From Bin5 sp022821545 (GTDB lineage Bacteria; Chloroflexota; Anaerolineae; Caldilineales; Caldilineaceae), in contig CAXXLO010000002.1 of assembly GCA_963664085.2 (NCBI GenBank), forward strand, positions 4,030,001 to 4,094,000: a DNA stretch of 64,000 nucleotides, in the 5' to 3' direction. Positions 16,960 to 25,427 of the stretch are shown one piece after another. How positions within the stretch are numbered: position 1 is the first letter of the stretch; each line of letters opens with the position of its first letter. The translations under genes and the position numbers were made by a program. The notes below the pieces were generated by a model. The model did not search any database, had not been told where the DNA came from, and saw nothing but the letters and a program-made list of their open reading frames with translations.

Positions 16960-18044
16960 GCGCTCTCACCTTCCTCGCGCAGAATAGCGCCTGCGATTCC
17001 CGTTAACTCCAGGCTTTCCGCGAAGTGGCAGGCAGCCTGGTGCGCCTGACCCTCGTTGCCGCCGACATCGATCAGTTCAGGAATTTCCTGCCTGCAGCGG
17101 TCCTCGGCATAACGGCAGCGGGGATGGAAGGCGCAGCCGCCAGGCAGGTTGCCGGGGTCGGCCACTTCGCCGGAGAGCACGATTCGCTCCCGGTGCTTTG
17201 TGTCGGGATCCGGATTGGGCGCCGCAGAGATCAACGCCTCGGTATACGGGTGCCTGGGATTGGTGTACAGGGCCTCGGTCTCGCCGATCTCGACGATTTT
17301 GCCGGCGTACATCACGGCAACCCGATCGGCCTCGTACTTGACGACGGCCAGATTGTGGGCAACGAAGAGGTAGGTGAGGCCGAGCTGGTTCTGGAGCTCC
17401 TTGAGCAGATTCAGAATCTGCGCCTGGACCGACACGTCCAGAGCCGATACCGCTTCATCTGCGATCACAACCTTGGGCGAAAGGGAGAGGGCGCGTGCAA
17501 TCGCGATACGCTGGCGCTGGCCGCCGCTGAAGGCGTGCGGATACCTGTTCATTGTCGAAGGATCGAGGCGCACGAGACGCAGCAGCTCCGCCACCCGTTC
17601 CTGCAGATCGTCCTGACTCTTGACCATGCGATGAATAACCAGCGGCTCGCCGATAATCTGGAGCAGGGTCATGCGCGGGTTCAACGATGAATATGGATCC
17701 TGGTAGATCATGCGGATGTTGCGACGAGCCTCCTTGAGCTCCCCTTTCTCCATCTGCGTGAGATCCGCCGGCTCCGCGTCTCCGATGCGGAAGAGAACAC
17801 GGCCCGCTGTGGGCCGTTGGGCCTGGATAATGCAGTGGCTGGTGGTCGTCTTTCCACAACCGCTCTCCCCGACCAGGGCCAGCGTCTCGCCCTCATTCAG
17901 GTCGAAGTTCAGATCATCAACCGCCTTGACAACGCCAACCTGACGGCGCAGAAATCCCGCCTCTATCGGGAAGTGCTTTACGAGGTTGCGAACCGAGATG
18001 ATGGCGCGCTCGTTCATGTTCATCGTGCGTGTGGTTGCCGTCAC
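16956..18044 (-). CDS. Peptide-type ABC importer ATPase, OppF/DppF-like
   Basis: A 362-residue ATP-binding subunit. Walker A is GESGCGKTTTSH, the signature is FSGGQRQRIAIA and Walker B is VVIADEAVSALD. The C-terminal oligopeptide-transporter extension has the cysteine pattern CAFHPRCRYAEDRC that can hold a [4Fe-4S] cluster in this family. The start is GTG 18044, overlapping the OppD-like gene by 4 bp. It should form a heterodimer with the OppD-like ATPase. Confidence 0.93.
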   Translation of the reverse strand: MTATTRTMNMNERAIISVRNLVKHFPIEAGFLRRQVGVVKAVDDLNFDLNEGETLALVGESGCGKTTTSHCIIQAQRPTAGRVLFRIGDAEPADLTQMEKGELKEARRNIRMIYQDPYSSLNPRMTLLQIIGEPLVIHRMVKSQDDLQERVAELLRLVRLDPSTMNRYPHAFSGGQRQRIAIARALSLSPKVVIADEAVSALDVSVQAQILNLLKELQNQLGLTYLFVAHNLAVVKYEADRVAVMYAGKIVEIGETEALYTNPRHPYTEALISAAPNPDPDTKHRERIVLSGEVADPGNLPGGCAFHPRCRYAEDRCRQEIPELIDVGGNEGQAHQAACHFAESLELTGIAGAILREEGESA

Positions 18045-19105
18045 TCGAGCCCCTCCTTGCCACCGTACAGGAAGCAGCTCACCTCGTGACCTTTGGCAAC
18101 TTCGGTAAGGGGGGGATCGTGTCTCTCACAGACACCGGCGATATAGTCAGGGCAACGGGTATGAAACTTGCAGCCGGACGGCATGGCGTAGGGATTGGGC
18201 ACGACTCCCTCAATCGGTTCGATTTCCACTCTGCCCGGCTCCATCTTCGGGATCGATGCCAGCAGGCCGCGCGTGTAGGGATGCTGCGGCCGGTGGAAGA
18301 CATCCTCCACCGTTCCGTGCTCCACTTCCTTGCCCAGGTACATGATCATGACCCGGTCAGTCAGCTCGGCAATCACGCCCAGATCGTGGGTGATCATTAT
18401 GATCGCCATACCGAGATCGGCCTGGATGTCCCGAAGCAGCTCCAGCATCTGGGCCTGAATCGTCACGTCAACCGCCGTAGTCGGCTCATCGGCGATCAGC
18501 AGTTTGGGCCGGCAAGAGAGTGAAAGCGCCACCATGGCCCGTTGCCGCATACCGCCGCTCAGATTAAAGGTGAACTCGTCTATGTTGCGCGCCGGATTGG
18601 GCATGCCGACCCGCCGCAGCATTTCGACGGCCTGGTCGTGGGCCTCCTCCTTGCTGACTTCCTGGTGAATGCGGATGGTCTCGATGATCTGATCGCCGAT
18701 GGTATGCACAGGGCTGAAAGCGGTCATCGGTTCCTGGAAGATCATGGCGATCTCTTTGCCGCGAATGTCGCGGAGAACGCGGCCATCGGCATCTTCGGTC
18801 GCCAGATCAATCGTCCGGTCATCGTCCTGGAAGAGGATTTCGCCGCCCACGATTTTGGCGTTCCTGGGAAGGATGCGGAGGATCGACTGGCTGGTAACGC
18901 TCTTTCCGCAACCGCTCTCCCCGGCGATTCCGAGAATCTCGCCCGGTCTGATATCGAAACTGACGCCGTCGACAGCCTTGACCACTCCTTCGCGCGAGAA
19001 GAAATGGGTCTGCAGATTGCGCACAGACAGCAACGAGCCGTGCATAGCCGAGTCAGGGGCCGCCAGCTCATCCATTGGGGTTGCCCCGCGCTGAATCCCG
19101 GTCAT
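18041..19105 (-). CDS. Peptide-type ABC importer ATPase, OppD/DppD-like
   Basis: A 354-residue ATP-binding subunit. Walker A is GESGCGKSVTSQ, the signature is LSGGMRQRAMVA and Walker B is LLIADEPTTAVD. The C-terminal CKFHTRCPDYIAGVC pattern belongs to the oligopeptide/dipeptide transporter extension. ATGA-type 4-bp overlaps link it to both neighbours. This is the only importer in the window with its own ATPases. Confidence 0.93.
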   Translation of the reverse strand: MTGIQRGATPMDELAAPDSAMHGSLLSVRNLQTHFFSREGVVKAVDGVSFDIRPGEILGIAGESGCGKSVTSQSILRILPRNAKIVGGEILFQDDDRTIDLATEDADGRVLRDIRGKEIAMIFQEPMTAFSPVHTIGDQIIETIRIHQEVSKEEAHDQAVEMLRRVGMPNPARNIDEFTFNLSGGMRQRAMVALSLSCRPKLLIADEPTTAVDVTIQAQMLELLRDIQADLGMAIIMITHDLGVIAELTDRVMIMYLGKEVEHGTVEDVFHRPQHPYTRGLLASIPKMEPGRVEIEPIEGVVPNPYAMPSGCKFHTRCPDYIAGVCERHDPPLTEVAKGHEVSCFLYGGKEGLE

Positions 19106-20088
19106 ACGGCCCCCCGAATACGCGGATCGACGATGGCCAGCAGAATGTCCGACAGAAGGGTGCCAATGAGCGTAAGGATTCCCAGGATCATGATAATACT
19201 CGTGGCCAGGAACATGTCCTGCTGCAGGAGCGAGTCCAGCAGCACAGGCGCAATCGTCGGCAGCCCCAAGACCAGGGAGACTAGGACTTCACCCTCAACC
19301 AGCACGGGCAAGAGCCAGCCAACGGTGCTGATCACGGGATTGATCGCGATGCGCAAGGGATACTTGTAGAGCAGCTTGGTCGGCTTGACGCCGCGCGCGC
19401 GGGCGACAGTGACATACTGCTTTGGCAGCTCGTCCAAAAGGTTTGCGCGCATCGTCCTGATCAGTTCGGCGGTCCCCGCGGTACCCACGATCAGAGCGGG
19501 CAACCAGATGTGGCCAACCAGATCCAGGAACTTGGCCAGGCCAAAGGGGGCATTCTGCATCTCCGGGGAGTAAAGACCTATGGCTACGTTGCCGGTCCAC
19601 TTGAACAGCAGCCAGAGCCCCACCAGGGCCAGCAGGAAGTTGGGCGTGGCCACGCCCAAGAACCCGACAACGGTAAAGGAGTAGTCTGCAAGCGAGTACT
19701 GTTTTGTAGCCGAAAGGACGCCAATGGGGATGCCGATCGCGAATACCAGGATCAAAGAGAGGAGCGAGATGGTGAAGCTGGAGGGCAGCCGCTGGGCAAT
19801 GACGTCCACAACCGGCTCGCGATAGATCATCGAGTAACCGAGGTCGCCCTCAACGAAGCTTGAGACCCACTTGAAGTACTGTACGTAGATTGGTTCACCA
19901 AGACCGTAGCGCGCCCTGAGCGAGTCGATCAACTCCGGTTCAATGATGTCGCCCTGGGCCTCCAAGCCGGCGATGTAGGAACTCACGAAGTCGCCGGGCG
20001 GCGCCTGAATGATGATGAAGCCAATGACACTGATCAGGATCGTCACAGGTATCATGACGATCAGTCTTCTCAAGATGAATAACAGCAT
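19102..20088 (-). CDS. Peptide-type ABC importer permease, OppB-like
   Basis: A 328-residue inner-membrane permease of the OppB family. It starts MLLFILRRLIVMIPVTILIS, has the periplasmic region with YGLGEPIYVQYFKW, a coupling loop YVTVARARGVKPTKLLYKY, and ends VDPRIRGAV. It is the first membrane component after the binding-protein gene and overlaps the OppD-like gene by 4 bp. Confidence 0.93.
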   Translation of the reverse strand: MLLFILRRLIVMIPVTILISVIGFIIIQAPPGDFVSSYIAGLEAQGDIIEPELIDSLRARYGLGEPIYVQYFKWVSSFVEGDLGYSMIYREPVVDVIAQRLPSSFTISLLSLILVFAIGIPIGVLSATKQYSLADYSFTVVGFLGVATPNFLLALVGLWLLFKWTGNVAIGLYSPEMQNAPFGLAKFLDLVGHIWLPALIVGTAGTAELIRTMRANLLDELPKQYVTVARARGVKPTKLLYKYPLRIAINPVISTVGWLLPVLVEGEVLVSLVLGLPTIAPVLLDSLLQQDMFLATSIIMILGILTLIGTLLSDILLAIVDPRIRGAV

Positions 20089-20106
20089 CTATCGTGACTC
20101 AGAGTC

Positions 20107-20130
20107 GGGAGGCCACATAAGCGGCCTCCC
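20107..20130 (-). promoter_or_regulatory. Intercistronic hairpin, binding protein to OppB
   Basis: GGGAGGCC (20107-20114) and GGCCTCCC (20123-20130) form a perfect 8-bp stem around an 8-nt loop in the 69-bp gap between the genes. No U-run follows on the transcribed (minus) strand. Confidence 0.6.
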
Positions 20131-20157
20131 TTTGTTTCGGAAATCCTGACGGGCAGA

Positions 20158-22218
20158 TTATTCGGAGCGGTAGGCCCAGGTTTCGGGAGCGGCGTAGTAC
20201 CACTCGGGGGCTACCGGGTTGGGGATGTTGTACATGCGATCCGAGAAGACCGCGTACCAGACCGCTTCCAGGTCTCCCGGCTGCTTGATCGAGCCGATGA
20301 CCCACAGGTTGTCCTGGTGAATCTTGTACATTTCAGTTTCCAGGTCGAAGCGTTTCTGGGCGTCCGGTTCGGCGATGAACTCCTCGAAGATCTCGTAGAG
20401 CCGCTTGACGCCGTCCGGGGGTTCTTCGCCCTCAGCGCCACCCGACATGACATACTGCGCCCACGGCGGGTTCACCAGCCAGCTATTGCTGATTGGCATC
20501 GGTTCGCCGCGCATGGCGCCGATGATGGGGGCCTGGCCGGCCCAGTTGACGGGGCGTACCTGCAGCTCGTAGTCTCCCGCGAGCCTGCGCTCAGTGTGCA
20601 GGCGTCCATCCAGGGGAACGATAGTCGTCTTGAGGCCGATGTCTTCCCAGCCCTGTGCGATCAGCTCGGCGATGGGAACCTGCTGCACCCAGCCGGTGTG
20701 GACCTGGGCGGAGAGCTCAAAGGGGCGACCATCGGGCAGCAGGCGCTGGCTCTGGTCATCGTTCCAGGTCAAGCCCAAGCCATCCAGGATCTCATTTGCG
20801 CGATCCGGATCGTGTTCGGTGTGCAGCTTGAAGCCGGGGTCGGCGCCGTTATAGACGGATGCGTCGGGCGGCGCAACCTGCGAAGGCTTGTAAAGGCCGT
20901 TGAAGACGACCTCGTTGATCCGGTCGCGGTCGTAACCGATCGACAGGGCAACGCGGAACTCCTTGTTGCGGAACAGCTCTCGCAGAACGTCGTCGTCAAT
21001 CGACATGTTGAACGTTACCACGCCCAGCACGTCCGACCAGCCGAACTGAGGCAGCACCCTGTAGCCGCCGCTCTCTTCGTTCTGCTTGAGGACGGGATAG
21101 TTGGTGAGGTAACCGAGCGTATACGGGTTCATGTAGTCGGTCTGGCCGGCGATAACGTCCAGCAGAATCGCTTCGCGGTCACCGAGGTTGGGCCTGTTGA
21201 TGTGGTCCACATAGGGCAACTGGTTGCCGGCGGTGTCGATCTTCCAGTAGTACGGGTTCCTTTCCAGCTCCTGGACGGGAACACTGGCGCCGCGGGTAAC
21301 GGCTTTCCAGGCGAAGATCGTGGGTTCGTCGGGATTGCCGTACCAGTCGTGCTCTGCCTGGAACAGCTCGACCCAGTTGGAGAAACCTCTCTCTTCGGCC
21401 AGCGCATTGACATCGTCCGGGTCGGTGTAGTCGGGATGGAACTGCTTCAGATAGTGGGCGGGGGCATACGGCATGGGACGCCAGCGGTTGAGGCGTTCAA
21501 GCAACACACCGTAGGGGGCCTTGAATTGCATCACGATCGTGTTTTCGTCGACCTTGGTGACCGTACCCATTTCGCCGCCAACCTTCATGTTGTTGACGCC
21601 GTTGGGGTTCAGCTCTTCGTTGGCCGCGATCGCTTCGTACCAGAATACGAAGTCGTCGGCGCCGAAGGGATGGCCGTCAGACCACTTGATGCCGGGGCGG
21701 ATGGTGAAGGTCGTCGAAAGACCGTCGGCGCTGGTCTCGGCGTTCATAAACACGTTGGGCAGGACGCCCTGCATGTTGGAGCCGTAGACGTGCGGGAATT
21801 CGCGCAGCAGGTCCTCGAGGAAGTCGAAGTTGCCCTCGTGGGTATTGCGCATGGTACCGCCGTACTCGCCGATCTGGTCGGCCGGCTGCATCACCAGGGG
21901 CTCATCCGGCAAGCGCTCTTCAACCGGGGGCAGACTGCCGTCGGCAACCATAGCATCCAGTATTGGCGACTGCTGGAACGTGGTGATTTCGTTGCCCGTG
22001 GCCGCCTCATATTCGGCGATGGTGTTGTACTGGACAACCTGGCCGGTGAATTCGCCCATCATGCCCTCATCGGCCATGGAGTCGTCTTCGGACGCGGCCT
22101 CTTCTTCCATCGCCGGTTCTTCGGCCATCTCTGCCTCTTGCGGCTGACCGCCGCCGCAGCCTGCCAGAACAAGGCCAAGAATCAGGAATAAACTCGCGAT
22201 CAGTCTGGTCTGCTTCAC
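20158..22218 (-). CDS. Opp-type ABC substrate-binding lipoprotein (SBP family 5), large
   Basis: A 686-residue family 5 binding protein, about 130 residues longer than DppA. The signal peptide ends in a lipobox (LVLAGC), followed by a strongly acidic, Met-rich linker (EMAEEPAMEEEAASEDD) that tethers the domain. Family landmarks include TSADGLSTTFTIRPGIKWSDG and the RVALSIGYDRDRINEV segment. The long form matches the OppA-like proteins seen with OppC permeases that carry a periplasmic insert. The start is GTG 22218, preceded by AGGAGG. Confidence 0.9.
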   Translation of the reverse strand: MKQTRLIASLFLILGLVLAGCGGGQPQEAEMAEEPAMEEEAASEDDSMADEGMMGEFTGQVVQYNTIAEYEAATGNEITTFQQSPILDAMVADGSLPPVEERLPDEPLVMQPADQIGEYGGTMRNTHEGNFDFLEDLLREFPHVYGSNMQGVLPNVFMNAETSADGLSTTFTIRPGIKWSDGHPFGADDFVFWYEAIAANEELNPNGVNNMKVGGEMGTVTKVDENTIVMQFKAPYGVLLERLNRWRPMPYAPAHYLKQFHPDYTDPDDVNALAEERGFSNWVELFQAEHDWYGNPDEPTIFAWKAVTRGASVPVQELERNPYYWKIDTAGNQLPYVDHINRPNLGDREAILLDVIAGQTDYMNPYTLGYLTNYPVLKQNEESGGYRVLPQFGWSDVLGVVTFNMSIDDDVLRELFRNKEFRVALSIGYDRDRINEVVFNGLYKPSQVAPPDASVYNGADPGFKLHTEHDPDRANEILDGLGLTWNDDQSQRLLPDGRPFELSAQVHTGWVQQVPIAELIAQGWEDIGLKTTIVPLDGRLHTERRLAGDYELQVRPVNWAGQAPIIGAMRGEPMPISNSWLVNPPWAQYVMSGGAEGEEPPDGVKRLYEIFEEFIAEPDAQKRFDLETEMYKIHQDNLWVIGSIKQPGDLEAVWYAVFSDRMYNIPNPVAPEWYYAAPETWAYRSE

Positions 22219-22421
22219 TGAATTTCCCTCCTATGGAGTTGTGGAAAAGAAAAGAATGGAAGTGACAGCGGCGGATTGCAGCACGCCAAGCGCACGGCAC
22301 CGCCAACCAATGTCAGATGCAATGCGCCAATCTGAATTGGACTGCTATCTGGGGGAAGTGCGCCTAGTTTCGTTCAGAGGGGACTGATTGTCAAATCTGT
22401 CGACCTATTGCACTTGCTTGG

Positions 22422-22445
22422 GACGGCTAACGGCGCCGTTCCGTC
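22422..22445 (-). terminator. Hairpin downstream of the tRNA gene
   Basis: The perfect 12-bp palindrome AACGGCGCCGTT (22429-22440) is flanked by GACGG and CCGTC, extending the stem with a 2-nt bulge. It lies 54 bases beyond the tRNA 3' end and may stop tRNA transcription. There is no T-run. Confidence 0.35.
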
Positions 22446-22498
22446 TCGCCAGAAGGAAGTGTGTAGTGAAGTGTGCGTTTGTGGAGAGCGAGGGAAGG

Positions 22499-22582
<84 letters not shown>

Positions 22583-22589
22583 CAGGTCA

Positions 22590-22618
22590 ATTCTAGGGAA
22601 TCCAATCGCCGGTGTCAA
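22590..22618 (-). promoter_or_regulatory. Promoter of tRNA-Leu
   Basis: On the minus strand, TTGACA (22613-22618) and TAGAAT (22590-22595) are separated by exactly 17 bp. The start point falls at about 22582-22584, one to three bases before the mature tRNA 5' end. Confidence 0.8.
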
Positions 22619-22687
22619 CTGTTTGGGTCTAAGCGTTGAAGGCCGGACGGCAGGACGCAGGCAGGGGATTCCAGGATTTGCAGACTG

Positions 22688-23908
22688 TTACCGGTTCATA
22701 TAGCGCTGGACATTCTCCAAGTGCTCCGAATAGGTCTGCGCGAAGACGTGAGCGCCGCTGCCGTCAGCATCCGCAACGTAGTAGAGGTATCCATGCCGCT
22801 CAGGGTACAGCACGGCCCGGAATGCGGCTTCGCCAGGACTTGCTATCGGGCCGGGGGGCAACCCTTTATGCAGATATGTATTGTAGGGACTGTGGACGCC
22901 CTGGTATTCTTCCAGGAAGACGGGCGTCTTCCACCACTGATTGCTCTGGGGCTGGTAGCCCATAGCATACTGGACGGTAGCGTCGATTTCAAGCCGCATG
23001 TCGCTGGTCAGCCGGTTGTAGAGGACACCCGCGATGGTTGGCCGTTCCTCTGGCACCACCGCCTCCCTTTCGACGATACTGGCCAGGATCAGGAGATTGT
23101 AGAGGCCATGCGGGTCATCGCCATCGGCTTCGGCTACCGCCTTCAGGTACAACGGCATGATGCGAACCGCAAAGGTATCCAACTGACGGGCTATCAGCTC
23201 GGCGGCTGACGGCTCCACAGCCGGCAGCTCGTAGGTCGCGGGAAAAAGGAAGCCTTCAAGGCTGGCGCCCTGGGGCAGCGCTTCCAGAAAGGGCCAGCGG
23301 TCTACTTTGACTTCACAGCAGGCAGGCGGATCGACGCCGGGAAGGGAGGCCGCGTTGGAGGGGGCCAACTTGCTCAGCGCCGCGAGGTCGGGCGTCTGCG
23401 CCGTGCGCCGGTAGTCCTCCCCTGAAACGACGCCCTCCAGCTCGAGGGCGTCGGCGACCTGCTCGAAGCGCCAGCCCTCGCGAATCGTGACGGGGACGCC
23501 CGGGGCTTGCGCGGCCAGCAGGGCTTCAGCGATCTGCACCGGCGTCATGCCGGCCCGCAGCAGGAACGTTCCCGCTTTCAACTCCTGTGCCCGGTCAATC
23601 GACCTCACGTAAGCTTCAAACAACTCGGCGTCGAGGACCAGCCCGGCCGACGCCAGATTCTCTGCAATCGCGCGTGCAGGCGTCCCAGCCACGATTTCAA
23701 ATTCCTTGACGCTGTCATCGTTGGATGCGGGGACGAACAGCATAGGCCGGTTGGCGTCCAGATGGTCGTACAGCCTCGCCTCGCGCGTGCAAGCGACCAG
23801 CAGGACGGCCAGAGAGAGAAGGAGGGCGCCGACTGCAAGTTTTCGCGACAAGCCGGCGCAGTCCAGTCCGGAGACAAGTGTCGGTCGATTCGTTTGCGGA
23901 CTATTCAT
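22688..23908 (-). CDS. mltG: Endolytic murein transglycosylase MltG (YceG-like)
   Basis: A 406-residue MltG family protein that cuts nascent peptidoglycan strands at the membrane surface. Landmarks are the catalytic glutamate in LASIVEREA, the GVLYNRL motif and SPYNTYLHKGLPPGPIASPG. The N-terminal hydrophobic segment (about residues 24-40) ends LLVAC, so the protein may be a lipoprotein rather than only a single-pass membrane protein. A LysM-like region lies around residues 130-180. ATG 23908 has a GAGGGA site and an extended -10 promoter close upstream. It stands alone, without its frequent partner yqgF/ruvX. Confidence 0.92.
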   Translation of the reverse strand: MNSPQTNRPTLVSGLDCAGLSRKLAVGALLLSLAVLLVACTREARLYDHLDANRPMLFVPASNDDSVKEFEIVAGTPARAIAENLASAGLVLDAELFEAYVRSIDRAQELKAGTFLLRAGMTPVQIAEALLAAQAPGVPVTIREGWRFEQVADALELEGVVSGEDYRRTAQTPDLAALSKLAPSNAASLPGVDPPACCEVKVDRWPFLEALPQGASLEGFLFPATYELPAVEPSAAELIARQLDTFAVRIMPLYLKAVAEADGDDPHGLYNLLILASIVEREAVVPEERPTIAGVLYNRLTSDMRLEIDATVQYAMGYQPQSNQWWKTPVFLEEYQGVHSPYNTYLHKGLPPGPIASPGEAAFRAVLYPERHGYLYYVADADGSGAHVFAQTYSEHLENVQRYMNR

Positions 23909-23953
23909 CGTAATCCCTCAGCGGTCGCTGCATGCGCCAGTCCCGTGAACAAG

Positions 23954-23962
23954 AGTATATCA
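23954..23962 (-). promoter_or_regulatory. Extended -10 of mltG
   Basis: TGATATACT on the minus strand (TATACT at 23954-23959). The -35 position is weak (GTTACC). The start point would be near 23947, leaving a 40-nt leader. Confidence 0.5.
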
Positions 23963-24174
23963 CCTCAAGAGATGAAGGTAACTACGAAGCCTTGAATTGC
24001 ACTGCGGGCCCCGTTTCATTTGACGGTTCAATCGTGAAGACGGTGAATCGTTCTGACGGGTTTAGACACTTTATTGACACGTGTGGTCGGGGTCTTCCCC
24101 GTTCCGTCTAGCGGTTCAAGCAGAGAGAGAATCATTGGAATTTGGCAGATTTTGGCAGGATAAAAAAATTTTTC

Positions 24175-24188
24175 GGGGGCAAACCCCC
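24175..24188. terminator. Terminator-like hairpin in a divergent region
   Basis: GGGGG-CAAA-CCCCC is preceded by an A7T5 tract and followed by TTGATTTT. It can act in either direction, yet both flanking genes point away from it. It may end an undetected small RNA or be a remnant. Confidence 0.45.
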
Positions 24189-24229
24189 TTGATTTTCAGT
24201 GGATTAATAGAGAGTGCAGCGAAAGATTT

Positions 24230-24282
24230 TGACACTTTGTTGACACATTATGGCATGCTATGACGCATGATGACATATTATG
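24230..24282 (+). promoter_or_regulatory. Phased array of TGAC boxes
   Basis: Boxes start at 24230 (TGACACTTTGTT), 24241 (TGACACATTATG), 24261 (TGACGCATGATG) and 24271 (TGACATATTATG). Spacings of 11, 20 and 10 bp place them on one helix face. They lie just upstream of and overlapping a promoter, as expected of an activator or repressor array. Confidence 0.5.
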
Positions 24283-24289
24283 ATATATT
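24260..24289 (+). promoter_or_regulatory. Upstream promoter candidate of the GDP-sugar genes
   Basis: ATGACG (24260-24265), an 18-bp spacer and an extended -10 TG-A-TATATT (24281-24289). The -35 is embedded in the TGAC box array. The start point would be near 24296. Confidence 0.4.
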
Positions 24290-24377
24290 CTGGAATTTGT
24301 CCTATCTGTTGGGGGGGATCCTCCAGTTCCGGGATGCAGGCTTTCCCGGCCGCGGTTCGCGCTGCGTTGACTGCGTC

Positions 24378-24386
24378 TGCTATAAT
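24378..24386 (+). promoter_or_regulatory. Proximal promoter of the GDP-sugar genes (TGCTATAAT)
   Basis: A perfect extended -10 with no good -35. The start point near 24393 leaves a leader of about 19 nt containing GAGGAAAGGAAG as ribosome binding site. Confidence 0.65.
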
Positions 24387-24411
24387 TGTCTTTTGAGGAA
24401 AGGAAGAATTC

Positions 24412-25389
24412 GTGCGCGTCTTGATCACCGGAATCTCCGGCTTTGTGGGTTCAGCCCTGGCGGGCTACCTATTGTCCGACAGTTTCAACCAGCCCGTGGA
24501 AATCCACGGCACCGTCCATCGCGCCGACGGACGAATTCAGGAGATGCGTGACCGGCTGTGTCTGCATAAGGGGGACCTGCGCAATTCCTCCTGGGCCGAC
24601 CAGGTAGTCAGGAGCGTCAAACCGCAGTATGTCTTTCATCTCGCCGCCTGGAGCGACGTCCGCGCCAGTTGGGACCAGCCGTGGGCGGCGTATGAACTGA
24701 ACATCAGCTGCCAGCTGAACTTGCTGGAGGCGATGCGGCGCCACGCTCCCGACGCCCGCGTACTCGTCGTCGCCTCTTCAGAGGTCTACGGCCTGATCAA
24801 GCCTGACGACCTTCCGGTTGACGAAGAGACACCGCTGCGCCCCAACTCTCCCTACGGCATAAGCAAGGTCGCGCAGGACCTGATGGCGCAGCAGTACTGG
24901 TTCAACTATGGGCTTGCCGCGGTGCGCGTTCGAAGCTTCAATCATATCGGACCGGGACAGTCCGACAGTTTCGTCGCCAGCGCGTTTGCGCGACAGATTT
25001 CCGAAATCGAAGGAGGTCTGCTGGCGCCTGTCCTCAAGGTGGGGAACCTGGAAGCCGAACGCGACTACACCGACGTCCGAGACATGGTCCGCGCCTACTG
25101 GCTTGCCCTTCAACATGGAGAGCCCGGCGGCGTGTACAACGTCGGCGCCGGTTCAGCGGTCCCGGTCCAGGCGCTGCTGGATATTCTGCTCGGTCTGAGC
25201 AGCGTTCCGATCAGTGTGGAACAGGACCCGGAACGGCTGCGGCCCAGCGACGCGCCGCGCATCGTTTGCAATCCGGAGAGATTCTACAGGACAACCAACT
25301 GGGTTCCCGCCATCTCCCTGCGCGAGAGCCTGACAGATGTCCTCCGTTACTGGCGGGGAAGAACCGGCGCCTTGTCCCCAGATGGATGA
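24412..25389 (+). CDS. GDP-6-deoxy-mannose reductase/epimerase-like SDR
   Basis: A 325-residue extended short-chain dehydrogenase. The NAD(P)-binding motif is TGISGFVGSALAG at the N-terminus and the catalytic tyrosine and lysine are in SPYGISK. The FNHIGPGQSDSFVASAF stretch is characteristic of the Rmd/GDP-4-keto-6-deoxymannose reductase group. The neighbouring GDP-mannose 4,6-dehydratase would supply its substrate, so GDP-rhamnose or a related deoxyhexose is the likely product, used for cell-surface glycans. The start is GTG 24412 with GAGGAAAGGA upstream. Confidence 0.85.
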   Translation: MRVLITGISGFVGSALAGYLLSDSFNQPVEIHGTVHRADGRIQEMRDRLCLHKGDLRNSSWADQVVRSVKPQYVFHLAAWSDVRASWDQPWAAYELNISCQLNLLEAMRRHAPDARVLVVASSEVYGLIKPDDLPVDEETPLRPNSPYGISKVAQDLMAQQYWFNYGLAAVRVRSFNHIGPGQSDSFVASAFARQISEIEGGLLAPVLKVGNLEAERDYTDVRDMVRAYWLALQHGEPGGVYNVGAGSAVPVQALLDILLGLSSVPISVEQDPERLRPSDAPRIVCNPERFYRTTNWVPAISLRESLTDVLRYWRGRTGALSPDG

Positions 25390-25427
25390 GGGAGACGGCG
25401 GAGCGGCTGCCCGCAGGAGCACAGTTC

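Larger units (their letters stand above)
23909..24411. other. 503-bp divergent, locally AT-rich intergenic region
   Basis: No convincing gene is present. The region separates mltG (minus) from the GDP-sugar genes (plus). It holds the mltG promoter, a GC hairpin beside an A/T tract (24175-24188), direct repeats of GACACTTTRTTGACAC (24065 and 24231), and an array of TGAC boxes (24230-24282). It also holds two promoter candidates for the downstream genes. Its 24160-24300 part is much more AT-rich than the rest of the window. Confidence 0.7.

Noticed and set aside
20317..22191. 624-codon open frame on the plus strand
   Set aside because: It is antisense to the large family 5 binding-protein gene and is a product of GC-rich codon use; no family features.
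24081..24551. Short open frames of 60 and 94 codons in the AT-rich intergenic region
   Set aside because: No ribosome binding sites or family features; the second runs into the GDP-sugar reductase gene in another frame.
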